Positions 11,703 through 23,384 of a DNA stretch of 64,000 nucleotides are shown here, in pieces (positions within the stretch are counted from its first letter, which is position 1; each line of letters starts with the position of its first letter). Location: the NCBI GenBank assembly GCA_021234155.1, contig JAJEKV010000065.1, positions 2,044,076 through 2,108,075 on the forward strand, written 5' to 3'. Below the pieces are notes generated by a model, which was not told the DNA's origin, made no database searches, and saw nothing but the letters and a program-made list of their open reading frames with translations. The position numbers were made by a program, and so were the translations under genes. This stretch comes from Isoetes taiwanensis (Eukaryota; Streptophyta; Lycopodiopsida; Isoetales; Isoetaceae).

Positions 11703-12857
11703 ACGAAGGCAGAGCAGCTTCGAATTCCAGAGGCATTGGAACCATTAGCGGTGCCAAACGCTAAGTGGGAGGTCATCAGCATGGACTTCATAACAGGGCT
11801 TCCAAGGACAGTAAGAGGGAAGGATGTCTTGATGGTAGTGGTCGACAAGTTGTCGAAGATGGCACATTTTGTGCCTTGCAGGACCATAGACACGGCTATG
11901 GATACAGCGAAGCTCTTCACCAAAGAAATCTTCAGGCTCCATGGCATGCTAAGGGAGATCATCTCCGATAGAGACCCGAAGTTCATGAGCGCCTTTTGGC
12001 AAGATCTTTTTGCGACAATTGAGACGAAGCTATCCATGAGCACGGCCTATCATCCTCAGACGGATGGGCAAACGGAGCGGACCAACAGGATTTTGAAGGA
12101 TATGCTACGAAACTATGTCTGGAACAAGCAAGGTATGTGGGAAGAGTTTATTCACTTGGTGGAGTTTGCGTATAATAGCACCAAGCAGGAATCATCCCAA
12201 ATGTCGTCGTTTATGATCAACTACGGCTATCAATGCCTAACTCCAGACACTTGGCACAATCCCGTGTGAAAAGTAGAGGTTTCGCAGCAAATGTTGGCCG
12301 ACATCCAACAGCTCATGGAAGAAGTTCGAGGATATCTTCTTGCAGCAAGAAGTCGACAAAAGAGCATCGCCGACAAGCATCGAACAGTCAGAGAGTTCCA
12401 ATTTGGCGACGATGTGTGGCTCAAGATCAAAGTGAAGCAGGCGAAGCTCCGCATCGGAAATTGTAAGAAGCTTGCTCCAAGGTGGGCTGGACCTTTCAGA
12501 ATAGTCCAGAGAGTAGGAAATCAATCCTACAAGTTAGACTTGCCAGTACACCTAAAGATTCATAAAGTCTTCCACACTCCAATGAAGTCTTGGACACTCC
12601 AACGTCCAACGTTGTTGGAAATGACGGAGGAGCAGCTGGAAATAGTTCCAGAATTGATTCTTGATAAAGCCTTCAAGAAAACAAGGAGATCAGAGTTTCT
12701 CCAATATTTGGTTAAGTGGAAGCACTTGCCAGTGGAAGACGTGACATGGGTACTTAAGAAAGACCTATTAAAGCAGTACCCACAGTTTATGGAGCAATGG
12801 GACGGCAAGGTCATCTCCAAAGAAATCGGCTCAGGCATGTCGATTTGTGTAGATTAA
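11703..12857 (+). pseudogene. Gypsy integrase core and chromodomain
   Basis: Continues in the same frame after the TAG. The DDE core shows the first Asp in VISMDFITGLP, the second in SDRDPKF and the Glu in QTDGQTERTNR. A TGA at 12265-12267 interrupts the frame just after the YGYQCLTPDT region; the same frame then runs on to 12857. The last part holds the GPFRIVQRVGNQSYKLDLP segment and a chromodomain around residues 135-180 of the 12291 frame (FLQYLVKWKHLPVEDVTW). Chromodomains direct integration toward particular chromatin. Two nonsense codons make this copy non-functional. Confidence 0.92.
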
Positions 12858-12883
12858 TGTCCTTGTATAGTTAAGATTAATCT

Positions 12884-12920
12884 ACGCATGCAACCTATGC
12901 TAGGTATGGGTTGCATGCGT
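12884..12920. repeat. Perfect 12-bp inverted repeat after pol
   Basis: Arms ACGCATGCAACC (12884-12895) and GGTTGCATGCGT (12909-12920), loop 13 bases, starting 27 bases after the chromodomain stop codon. It could fold in the genomic RNA of the retrotransposon. Function unknown. The rest of 12921-13690 is untranslated element DNA with no coding signal seen. Confidence 0.75.
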
Positions 12921-13691
12921 TGTTACCGATGATGAGACCGCTACGGCGATCTCTAGGCCGTGGTGTAATGTCAATGTAGGCATGACCGCGGTTCCTCTTG
13001 GATGAGTTGGAAGGTAGATTAGAAAGTCTACTTCTGTCCCACGGAAGTAGACGACCTCGAGAGATAAGAGGTCATTAAGGAATGCATTGATAGGAAAAGC
13101 ACCTCTAGTCAATGCCTACAGGGAGGACCCTATCCTTCACGCCCCATATACGGGAAGGACCCTATCCTCCACGTTAGGCAACTAAAGGTGTAGGCATGAG
13201 CGCCATATAGGCATTATAGGGCGCTGTCTCCTCGGCCACGATGGAAGAAGCATTCTCTTCCTATGCCGGGAGATTAGCCATGCATTCATGTAGATAGGTG
13301 GGGTGGTCACCTTATAACCAAAATTTTTATTAATAATTAAAAAATGATACTAACGTAGTGTCGACCTGCAGGCCAATAGAGCGCTCCGGAGGGCAAGGAG
13401 GTCGAGCTACGAAGACGTGCAACACAAATTTTGTTGGAATGTGTTGCAAGGAATGAAGAGTACCTCGAAGGATAATTATATATATGAAATATTAAAAATT
13501 CGATAAACTAAAATGTTGTGATAAGTGAAACTATGGAGTAACTTGTTTTAATGATGTTACGAATTGATAAGTTTTTTCATAAGATAATGGCGTAATAATG
13601 TTCTAAAAATATTACCTTAAGGTAATTATAATAAATGTGTAAGTATGATAGTAGTATATTGTATGCATCAGGTTGATTGCAGGTTAGCAGG

Positions 13692-13749
13692 ATTCCAAGG
13701 TGGGGAGACCCACGATGCTGCGAACAACATCATTCCAAGGTGGGGAGAA
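13692..13749 (+). promoter_or_regulatory. Duplicated polypurine tract
   Basis: ATTCCAAGGTGGGGAGA occurs at 13692-13708 and again at 13732-13748, 40 bases apart. The second copy directly abuts the LTR start TGTGACG at 13750 and is the expected primer for plus-strand DNA synthesis. The upstream copy could be a second primer or a chance duplication. Confidence 0.8.
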
Positions 13750-15338
13750 TGTGACGTTCCAGCACAGTATACGGTCCCAGGACGTATACTGTACTGCCTC
13801 GTCACGCGTACACGCCACCCCGACTGGCGTGTATGCCGACGTGTAGCCAAGCGGGTAGCCCCTAGGGGGCAACTTGCAAGGTATGTGCATTTATTAATGT
13901 GCACATTTACCAATGTGCACATTTATCAAGGTGCACATTTTCGCATGTGGATACCTTTATGCCACCTAGCCATTAAAGGCAAGTGGGCCATACCCAATTA
14001 TCCCACATGCTTAAAGGGATAATCGGAAACCCTAGCCCTAACCCCTTGTCTATTTAGGTTAAGGAAACCCTAACTTGCCATTTTCATCCATAGGGTTTTA
14101 GAGCTCTATTTTGCTTGCTTCAGGAGTCAAAACCGCCCCCCAGACTCTGTCTGAGTGAATCGAACCATTAGTTTTCCTTCCTAGCTTCATCTTCTAGCAG
14201 TTCAGCAGGATGGTCGAGTTCAGAGCAGGAGGAGCGAGCCAAGGATCAGGTATTTGGTCAATTTAATAGCATAAACCGTCTTCCAGTCATTGTATCAGTA
14301 GGTTTAGCCTAATAAATTGCCCATAGCAGCCACTTAGATTCCCAGATACCAGACACTAACTAAAGAACCTAACTCCATGATATAGATTAGATTTAGTTCT
14401 TTAGTTCTTCTGTGATGTATATGGATGATGTATCTCTGTGAACTCCTTGTATTGGGAAGGGGGGTAGAGACCCTAAAGCTTGGTAGTTGATGCTCCTAGA
14501 TTAGCCTCTCTAGCACACTGTAGATTCGGCCTGTGCATAGGAGCCACACCTGGTTGTGGGTGAAGGGGCCAGATTGGCTTATAAAGAGGTTCGTGTTCTG
14601 ACTCTTGAACGATCCCTCTGGTGTGTAAAGTCTACCGGGGATCATTGTGGACTAGGTCTAATGGCTTGCCACTACGTGTGGGCAAGGCATGGGCTCGACA
14701 CCCGTGGAGTGATGCGTCACTCTCCAGTGGGTTCAAGTCGAATAAGGGCAGTGGCCCTCTAGTCACCTTGAGTCAGCATGTAGATCTCTGGAGGGAGAGA
14801 TCCCTACCTGCCCCATCGGAACTGGGGAGATGCAACCCAGGAATAGCCCCTTTGGCTATGCATCTGGCGGGCTACAGCCATGTCCCAACACTTTTCAGCC
14901 TACTCTGCAAAGTGTGCACAGAAGGGGCGGATGGAGTGGACAACCCTAAGCCATGTTCTCATGCCAGCCCAATCCATTGCCATGAATTCTGTCTGCAATG
15001 AACTCTGGAGACCCAAGCCGTCAGTCATCCCTTTGAGTCTGAACCTTGGGTAGGATTTCCCATGTGATGTACTGATTATTGTCTATGCAGATGTGTGGTG
15101 AGCCACCCTACGAGGTGGTATGTGATATTGATGTTGTATACTGACATGTATGTTTACGCTTCCGCAGCTAGGTCGACCCTGAGGGGGACAGGGTAAATGA
15201 CCCCTTCATTCTTCCCACTGGAACTCATCAAGGTTGCAGTGATACGTGGAGGGCCCTGTATCAGTGTGGAGCTGGTATGGGGGATGAACTCCTGTTTGTA
15301 TATGGTGAGTGCACCGTATATGAGTAGGGGACGTCACA
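13750..15338 (+). mobile_element. 3' LTR of the gypsy element
   Basis: Begins TGTGACGTTCC right after the polypurine tract and ends GGGGACGTCACA. These ends form the short inverted repeat with TG...CA termini typical of LTRs. Length is 1589 bp. A possible TATA-like CTATTTAGG lies at about 14050. No second copy exists in the window, so divergence dating is impossible here. LINE sequence begins within about 10 bases of the right end, so the gypsy inserted into, or was truncated against, the LINE. Confidence 0.85.
13882..13940. repeat. Tandem GTGCAC repeats in LTR
   Basis: Four imperfect units of about 17 bp built on AATGTGCACATTTA, three with the self-complementary GTGCAC. They sit about 130 bp into the LTR, in the presumed U3 region, and may be transcription-factor sites. 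Confidence 0.75.
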
Positions 15339-15344
15339 CTATGG

Positions 15345-16335
15345 CAGGCAGTTGTTATTGCTGAGTATTATCTTTGACCTGGTTATTTGTAATGGGTTGG
15401 CACAATGGCCATCTTCCAGCCGTTGCACTTGTAGACAAGAGAACCAAGGGGGCGGCTCTAGTGTGGTGGATTATGTGCTAGTTGAGGAAAAGGATCTGCA
15501 TCTGGTTACCCATTTTTCCATTCGAACAGGCACTCGAGACGAGGAAGTGGACTCAAACCACCAGCACTTGTTCGTGCATATACATTGGCAGGCTCCCCAT
15601 GCATTCATTGCCTCAACACCATAGGTGCCTCGGCCGCACCTGGACTACAATCGTGCAGGGACCTATGCCCAGATGCTTGAGCATGATCTGACGGGACTAC
15701 TGCAACTCCCCACACTTCAGCAGCAATTTGGTCAGCTGACTCACTTGCTTTTGACAGCTGCTGAAAGATGCTTTGGGAGAGGCCACTCACGGAGAACCTC
15801 GGGTGCTACCACCTTCCCCTGCAACAGATGGTTCGATGATGAGTGTCGGGAGATCAAACACGAACTTCGGCCAGTCACTGATCCCACCTCCCGCCCACAG
15901 GCCATCAGTCAATACCGCTCCTTCCTCGAGAACAAGAAAGCCAAATACCTCGCAGAGCACCAGCAACAGATGTTCGGTCTCTTGGATCGGCATCCCAAGA
16001 CATTCTGGAGAAAGGTATTGAGCAAGGCTGTACAACCCACAAGGAACATCACCTCAGAGCAATGGGTACAATACTTGCAACAGCTTTACGATCAGGGGCC
16101 GAGCACTAGTACCTCCATACGTACCTCCACAGATGGGCCTGGCTTTGGTCATCACAGAGGGGGATGTCCTCATGAGCCTGCAACGCCTAGCTAATGGGAA
16201 GGCAATAGATTTAGACGGTATGCAGGGGGAACTTCTGAAATGGGCTGGGCCTCCATTGGTGCCTGTCCTCACATCACTATTAAATAAAGCATTGCAAGAA
16301 GGCTTCCCTCCGCAGTGGTGCTGCCACCCATGGCA
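15345..16335 (+). pseudogene. LINE endonuclease C-terminus and RT N-terminus
   Basis: The first part (15352-15620) reads LVICNGLAQWP, then GGGSSVVDYVLV and LVTHFSI, the end of an apurinic-like LINE endonuclease. The 15625-16194 frame gives the linker NRWFDDECREIKHELR and FLENKKAKYLAEHQQQMFGLL. A frame change leads to 16133-16335 with LANGKAIDLDGMQGELLKW and LLNKALQEGFPPQW, the first conserved RT block. At least two frameshifts are present. The catalytic RT block lies beyond the insertion. Confidence 0.85.
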
Positions 16336-18965
16336 GCATAGAAGAACCATCAGCACATTCAACATGCGATTCAACAAGTACACAAGGACATTTGAAGACT
16401 TACAACTTTCAAGGCAACTTGAGGACTCCATCAAGCTACAAAAAACAAGACTTCAAGAACCAAAGAAGGACATTCACTTAAGGATCATGAAGGAGGTGAT
16501 TTGGTTTCTATCAAAGCATCACAAGGACCCCATTGAAGATCTGCAAATTCACTACATGGTATGGGTTTCACTACATTTGAGCTTATAAGTTTGATATTCT
16601 TGAGGATCTAGAAGAATTGCCTAGCCATTTTCTCAATCCCCATATTCTTGTACCACCATTGCAATCCTATACTTCTAGCTACACTCACATCTCATTGTGC
16701 CTACTTGCTTTGATCCATACTTCATTACCTCATGCCTTGACATTGACAATACCTATTTCTCCTAGTCATGTGTTGCACACACACTCCATCCCACCATACT
16801 TCATTCACAAAGTTCACATGATAAACAAGTTTGAACACTAGGGCATTTCCATGAGCACTCATCAAAAAATCCTATGTACAAGACAAAAGTTGACCATTGG
16901 TGCAAAAAGAAACCCCCTAATGGTCACCATGCTGAATTGGCAAAAGCAAGGAATATCCAGATCATCATCTTCACCATTTTGTCTTCACTCGCTCCACACC
17001 ACTCATACACACACTTTGAGCACCAGGGGATTTTAATGAACTTGCTTCAAGAATCCTATGTTCAAAAGAAATTTGCTCACTTATGCAAAAAGGAAGATTC
17101 CCTAGTTATCATCATGCCAAGTTGGCAAGAGCTAAGGCACACACATCATCATCCTCATGTGCCATTTCATCACTCACATCACACGTGTCATCCACATCAC
17201 CTTTACTTCATTTACACTTCACCAAAAGACATTTTGACTAGGGGAAAAAGTTGTTGCCAAGCAAGCAAAACCACATCAGCCCTCATATTGCCACATCACC
17301 AAAAACATTCCATGTCACCCCTTGCCCTTTTTGGCCAAAATTCAAAATGCTTCATTCTCGATTGTGTTGATATCACCCGAAAGCTCTCATCAAAACATGC
17401 CACCGCACAAAAAATTGAAAAAGAGTTCATTTTGACCCTAAATGGCCTTCTTGGGAAATGTGCCCCATTTAAAAATGGTAAAACCTACCTACATCTACCC
17501 CCATCTATCTATCTACCCTATCATCCTCTCGCCAAGTGGCGCCCCTCTCGGCGTGCCAGTCGAAACACGAAATAAACCTGGCGGGAGGAGACCACGCAAT
17601 CAGAAAACGGGCCTCGTAACTCTATTTATGCCTTGGCCTATTTTTTGCATTCCGCCTGTGGGATATTTGTGCGCTTAAAATCAAGAACCCTAAAATCTTG
17701 CGTGCCAAGAACCAGATTTTTAGCAGCTTTTCAACACATAATCATTGCCGCTCCACTCCTATTTGACTTATGTGGCCTCAAGAAACCCATACCGGCTAAA
17801 TGACGATAATTCACCAAATTTGGCAAGAATGAAACGTAACAGAGCGCTTTTCAAAAAGGGGCTAACCGAATTTGAAAATTCAAGGGCTTGTGCGCAAATT
17901 TGGAGATCAATCAGCGAAATACATGTCGTATGATCTTTCAGCTTGCAAATTTGACCTTCCTTGTCGCTACTTTCTCCCGATTGAGCAAAGAAAGCTGATC
18001 AAATATTGTCCGATTACGAAGCATACTATGCTCAAGATCGTGAGCCGCTTTGAATCATGTGAAACTACCTTCATGAGAATCAAGTGAATGAAAATCTGAC
18101 TTTGGTAAAACTTATCCCACTATAATTTCATGTTCATGTGTCAAGATCTTGCATAAATCATCAAAAATTGTCTTTAATCTTACAAAATTGTCATACAGAT
18201 AAGCTAAACATTCAAGATTCATGTTAGAAAAGTTGCATTGTTATTCAGAAGAGAAAAAAAAGCATAAAAGTCCTAAGTCTAGCTTGTGAGTTGCATTGCT
18301 GTGTGTTCTAAAGTGAAAAGTCAAAAGGAATTTCGAAGTGCTACTAGTGCTTACTTAAATATTAACCTGTTACCATCTTTCTACATATCAGGTCTTCATT
18401 TCTTGCACAACTCTAGCATTGATATTATCAAAAAAAGATCAAATAATTTAGTCTGATACTAAAAGTACAGTCTGTCAGGCATTTTTATCATCCTAGCTCA
18501 AAATTATTGTGATCTTCCTTGAAAAAATTGTCTGCACTTATCACACCGGAGTACTTTGATTGATCCCAAGTGTTCCCAACCCAAAAAGACTCCTGCATAA
18601 TCATCTGTAAACTTCAGCTCACTGTTGGAACATTGACCAAAAATTGACCGCGTCAGAGAGTCAATATTGAGTAGGTATCTCAGCTCTGACCTTGAAAAAA
18701 ATTGTGCATTCATCCACAAAGATCTTTAAGCATCATTTTCATCCTTGTTTTAAAACAGAATTGAGCATTTATCCGGCTGTGGTAAAGCATTAAGCATAGA
18801 CTGTGGTTTACATCTTTTGGGAAGTCGGGTACAACAGGAAATTTTGAAGACCAATCTCATATTTTAAAGGCACGAGTGGTTGCCCCAACCCCGAGGTCTC
18901 TATTCATTCTAGCAACCCTGTGAGGTCCTACACCATTCTAGTTGAGGGTTTGCCATCTTACTCTG
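16336..18965. mobile_element. 2.6-kb AT-rich insertion in the LINE
   Basis: RT homology stops at about 16330 and resumes at about 18980, so this block is inserted (or replaces LINE sequence). It holds a long open frame (16874-17575) that is His/Pro/Ser-rich low complexity without a domain, and imperfect tandem units. No termini, target-site duplication or transposase were recognised, so its class is unknown. The rest, 17580-18965, shows no coding signal. Confidence 0.5.
16832..17138. repeat. Imperfect tandem repeat, period about 185 bp
   Basis: 16832-16950 and 17017-17138 align as two diverged units. Both contain ACTAGGG or CCAGGGG starts, AATCCTATGT, TTGGCAAAAGC or TTGGCAAGAGC and other shared blocks, separated by a CATCATC-rich spacer. 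Confidence 0.6.
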
Positions 18966-20110
18966 CTTTGTAAAAAGCATTGAGGATAGCCTTGAATCGC
19001 CTAAAAACATGCCCTCTCACAAGTTATTGGACATATCTTATGCGCATTGAGAAGAACCCCCAACTGCCGGGACAATGCAATATACAAAGCTATAATGCAA
19101 TATCACCGACGGCATGTTTCGGGCCGTATCAAATCATCAGGACAGCTGTAATTAGTAGTATTGGGGTACGTCAGGGTGGCCCCCTCTCCCCCACACTCTT
19201 TGGCCTATACATTTACCAACTAGAAGATTGGCTTTCTGAGCACGGAGGTGCAGGCGCCGATCTCATGCATCACACAATCTGGCAACTCATATATGCTGAT
19301 GATGTCAACCTCATGGGTTATACTCCAGAGGCCATGCAACGCCACCTGGATGCTCTTGACATTTTTTGTCGATTCACTGGCATGCGAGTTAACTTGGCCA
19401 AATCTAGGGTGCTGCTAGTTTCGTCATCCTATCAGCCAAGGCTTCTTTCATTCACTTGTCAGGGACAAGATGTAGAGGTGGCTCCAACCTACAGTACTTG
19501 GGGATCGAATTCTCTACTACCACCTACTGGGACGCTGCCATCAGGTTGCGGGTCACGGGGGGTTGGAAAGCACTATATGCCATGCAGAACAACAGCCACA
19601 AGGCAGAGTTGTATGCCTAGGGCCACCAGTCACACGTGTTTATGGCCTTGGTCGAGCCGGTCCTCTTGTATAGGGCAGAAGTGTGGGGCCCGGTGATATC
19701 CCTCACCACCTGAAATGATCTCAAACAGGTGCTGAAAGCCTTCTTGGCACGATCCCTTGGGGTAAAGTCCACAGTTCCATAACAGATCCTACTCCAGGAG
19801 ACAGGTTTTCTACCCCTTCAACGGGCTGCATTGGAACACCATATTATTCACTTCCAGAAGGTGGTTTCTATGGGTGATACACGTTTGCCCAACCTTGCTT
19901 TGGCCATAGCCTGCTGGAAGGACAAGCAAGCTCAGTGGTTCTCACATTGGGATGTACAGGCAAACAGATGTGTTCAGGTACGGACAAAGAAGGATCACAA
20001 TCCGGGTCATTGAATACGGCGTCGTGGCCTTGTTGGGGTCATACCTTCAGGAGGTTATGAATGCACGGACTCAGTTGTGTCCTCTGGGACAGTATTGAAT
20101 TGTCCTATGT
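18966..20110 (+). pseudogene. LINE RT catalytic part and C-terminus
   Basis: The RT shows SSIGVRQGGPLSPTLFGLYI followed by the catalytic LIYADDVNLMG and FCRFTGMRVNLAKSRVLLVS, all in the 18980-19480 frame. The thumb region continues in other frames (YLGIEFSTTTYWDAAIRLR near 19495). Further C-terminal sequence runs to about 20100. The catalytic Asp pair is intact, but frameshifts flank it on both sides. The clade is not L1 of the usual plant kind; I would call it a LINE without assigning a clade. Confidence 0.88.
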
Positions 20111-20125
20111 AATTGTGCAGTGTAC

Positions 20126-20262
20126 CAGCATACTTATTACTAAGGTTTTTCCCTCGAAAACCCTTCGGGGCTGCTCTCTTTTTGTTTGGGTCCCATAGGC
20201 CAATTGGTCTCCGTGGACGATAAAAAATCTATTCTATTCTATTCTATTCTATTCTATTCTCA
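20126..20262 (+). repeat. LINE 3' end: hairpin core and TATTC tail
   Basis: Contains TTATTACT, then GGTTTTTCCCTCGAAAACCC, then GGGTCCCATAGGCCAATTGG, then GTGGACGATAAAAAATC and about seven TATTC units. The same order occurs at 28396-28549. The simple-repeat tail is the usual 3' end of a LINE that does not use poly(A). Confidence 0.85.
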
Positions 20263-22440
20263 AGTTTGTATAGAATGCTTTTTAGAGGATATCTACTTAA
20301 ATAATTTATTTGCACTAGAGGAGATTTTTTAAATTCATTAAGTCATCGTTTCAAACTTTATTTGATATAAAGATGTTATATTTCTGCTATTATGGATGAT
20401 ATAAGATCTCTAAAATGTAACTATTCTGGTTCTATGCTAAAGGAACGTTGTGGATATATGTTAACATGTTAAGTTTGCTGGTAAATGCTCTAAATGGTAC
20501 AGCTATGTACAAATAGATGCTAGAGCTTACGGCCACGTTGTTGATGCTTGCAGAATAAGTTGGATGCTGCAGATAGGTGCTTATGATTAGATATCAGACT
20601 GGGATTGATAGGTTGTGTTAGCTACATTGGGCAGGTTTATTTGTAGTATCATAGAAAATGGTAAATTAGTATAGCACTTATTCAATTGACATCAGATTTT
20701 TCCTCTTGGCCATGTTCTTGTCACAATAATTACTGGATTTCAATTCTAGATTTTTCGCCACAAAGCAAAGGCTATACGCATGTTGTAGTAATTTGACTGT
20801 AATCAGGTATCTACTACCAATCAGAGGAAAAGAAAGCCACCCTTAAGTTATTTTCTATATTATAATTTATCACATTCGCAGTCGCAGTTGCTGCAAAGCA
20901 AAATAGGGTAGGTTGTTTTGTAGTCGCTTATCTAGATAGGGCATGCTACTGATAGAGGTGTGTTGTTAACTTTTGGTCTACATGGAATGTAGAGCCTATG
21001 CCTTTGTCTAATGTGGTCTGCTAACTAGCTTTTTTGCACAAATTATAGAGAGCATGCAAATGCAAGGTCTGCTGGTAGGGTTTGCACACTGCAAGCAGGG
21101 ATCATGCTCACAAGTGCTTATAAGTGTTGCATCTTTGTGCAAATATACCCCGAGTGCTGGATTGTATTTGAAATGATGTTGCACTCTTTGTACATTGTTA
21201 TTATTTGTGTTGTTGATGCAGGGATAGAATTCTATCTCAAGGCACGCATACATTCTGAGTTCAAGGTTGTTTACATTCAAACAAAGACTACCCAGATTTG
21301 GTTACTTTGAAAAAAAATTTCAACTGCCCAACCAAATGCCACTGGCCACTTGACACGCTTTCATGCCACTGACATACTCTACATATTATAAAAATATGCA
21401 ATTTTTCTATTCCACTGTGATATCTTATTAGATCCATGTACTTGGGATATTACTTCACTAGGTACATGTCCATTTTTCAGATGAAGTCGGCATGTCTATG
21501 GTTAGCATGCATACTGATGTATTGAAGGAAATTGTTGATGTATGCAAGCTTCTATTATATTCTGGAAGCAAGGCATTTTCTGAAGTTTTTCAAATGGTTT
21601 ATAGTTATCAAGATGTGAGAAAATATCTGCTCGCCATAGTAATGATTGAACTACATGGAGCATGACATGGAGTAAGCAATAGTAAAGAAGTGGAGACTTT
21701 TATTTTCAAGCATCATCACTAAGCATAATGGTTAGGCAATGTTGCAGGTGAGGGCATGGATACTTAGACTTGCCTTCAATTTGTCAAACTCATGCCAGAC
21801 AACGTCAAGCACACATTTGCTCGAAAATAGTATAGGGAGAGTGTGTTCTTTTTTGCTATTCCTTTAGAACTCGAAAATGTCTGTCTTCATTTGCAGGGTG
21901 CAACATAGACCATAATTCATGCCATCAGAGAGTTGGCCTCTTGCATGCAAGAGGGATATCTGTTGTCTTCATAATAATGCTAATGCCATTACGATCCTGA
22001 TCAACATTCACAAGAACTCATGGCAATGTTATGGTTCTCTTAACGTAATCTTTTGGATTAACAATTGTTGAAGGACGTATGCGGCAATGTCTTGCAAACG
22101 GCTGGTGTTGTCGGAATCACACATTATTTCTAGGAGGAATCATAAAGAGTAGCAACTCACATAGCTCCTACTTATGCGCGGCAACGCTGGGCACACGTTT
22201 ACTATTTAGGTTCTGGATCTTCTTCTTTTTTGGTAGTGACCATTGAATTAGGTAATATGGAATGCCAGATGTGCCCAGTGAAATCCCAAATCCCTCCCAA
22301 ATGTGCAACTTTGATAAACCTTTGTTCTTAAACTCTAAATCAAGTTCAACTAATATGACTTTAGCATTGGCATTTCACAAACTTGTGGAGCTTGCAACAT
22401 TTCTAGATTGGAGGTAAATGTAAGGTAGAAGGTAGGTTAC
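20263..22440. other. No recognised gene
   Basis: AT-rich single-copy-looking DNA. No open frame of weight, tail, TIR or tandem array was seen. A short pair of near-identical TATACAAAGGGGTTTC units lies just beyond, at 22551-22592. Confidence 0.45.
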
Positions 22441-22464
22441 ATGAACGATCTACTCAACGTAAAA

Positions 22465-23046
22465 CTATGGTTGAGGGTATGATAAATTGCGATCGAACTG
22501 GGTGTAAAAGTAAGAAATAGGGTATTCCAGCTTTGAGAGCACAAGGCTATATACAAAGGGGTTTCCATAGATGGCAAACTGTATACAAAGGGGTTTCTCC
22601 ATACCCAAGGAACGCACATGCCATATATCCCTTACATAGAGGTGAACCCCCCGGGTAAATGACACATGCAACGACTGGCCAGGCACTAGTAACCGAACAT
22701 ACCACGCTCGAATATGGGCAAACGCTGGGCAGATCTGGAGGGCATGACATTCAACTTTAATGGTGCCTTGGTGACAACACTGACAAAGCCTCTTCTCCCG
22801 TGCTTCCCGAGTCCAACACCCTGTCTCAATGCAGAGACGATGTGCACCCATGCGAATGGAAGCTATAAGTCTGCATTTTTTCATGGGCAAATGGGTGTAC
22901 AAGTATTGGTGTGGGCCTCTCGTGAGCCTAGGGTTGACTTGCAACTGATAGTATGCCAGCTTAACATGCGTCAGAGCATCTGCATCCAAGAACTTGCGAA
23001 GGAAAGTAGCATCTAGATATAGCTTTAGTGCATTGTGATGGGGCAA
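22465..23046 (-). pseudogene. LINE copy 2, C-terminal fragment with CCHC motif
   Basis: The minus-strand frame gives HVKLAYYQLQVNPRLTRGP, then THLPMKKCRLIASIRMGAHR, then a zinc motif CQCCHQGTIKVECHALQIC (CxxC...H....C). This matches copy 3 at 27.9-28.4 kb closely and supplies the part missing from copy 1. Only the C-terminus survives. The expected 3' hairpin and tail are absent on the low-coordinate side, so the copy is truncated at both ends. The first Cys of the zinc motif is five residues after a basic run. Confidence 0.8.
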
Positions 23047-23115
23047 AAGTTCATCCTCCCTCCCTCTTATTTCATATTGTCATATGTATTAATTGGTCAC
23101 AAGTAGCGTTTGTCG
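23041..23115. repeat. Dispersed repeat, copy 1 of 2
   Basis: TTATTTCATATTGTCAT with flanking GGGCAAAA...CACCCTCC and ACAAGTAGC recurs at about 26010-26085 in the same orientation. It may be the end of a small unidentified element. Confidence 0.6.
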
Positions 23116-23384
23116 TTGCAGGCCTATGTAAAATGGGATTGAGTTATTTTCATTGCAATAGGTAGATTTCTTCGTGTTTTCCCGGACAAAATATGCATTC
23201 ATCATATGCATGTCTTGGACATTTTAAGCAAACCTAAACTTTGAAGTTGACAACCATATGTTCTAAACAATCTCATGTCATGAAGATATGAATGATGAGA
23301 AACATGCTTATCCTTGCAATTTGTTATGTTATTTTATGACCTTCATTCTCGATGGGCTCGCATGAAAACAGACAAAAGCTCCCG

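Larger units (their letters stand above)
4769..15338 (+). mobile_element. Chromodomain Ty3/gypsy retrotransposon, 5'-truncated, split by a CACTA element
   Basis: The domain order is gag, aspartic protease, reverse transcriptase, RNase H, integrase, chromodomain, then a polypurine tract and a 3' LTR. That is the gypsy (RT before IN) order, and the C-terminal chromodomain places it with the chromoviruses. No 5' LTR or primer-binding site was found upstream of gag, so the left end is deleted or replaced. The coding region carries a frameshift in RT (about 6970), an in-frame TAG in integrase (11700-11702), an in-frame TGA before the chromodomain part (12265-12267), and a 3.3-kb DNA-transposon insertion in RT. 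It is a dead copy. Confidence 0.93.
15339..20262 (+). mobile_element. LINE copy 1, split by an insertion, with pentamer tail
   Basis: Endonuclease C-terminus and RT fragments occur in order, then a 3' end with the GGTTTTTCCCTCGAAAACC hairpin core and a tail of TATTC repeats. An insertion occupies about 16336-18965. The 5' end is missing or lies beyond the gypsy LTR. The region encoding the C-terminal CCHC zinc motif, seen in related copies at 22.5-23.0 and 27.9-28.4 kb, is deleted: the frame jumps near 20010 to a stretch ending QLCPLGQY. Many stops make it a pseudogene. Confidence 0.85.

Noticed and set aside
16874-17575. 233-codon open frame, His/Pro-rich
   Set aside because: Low-complexity translation of CATCATC/CACATC-rich tandem DNA, no domain, inside an insertion; not called as a gene.
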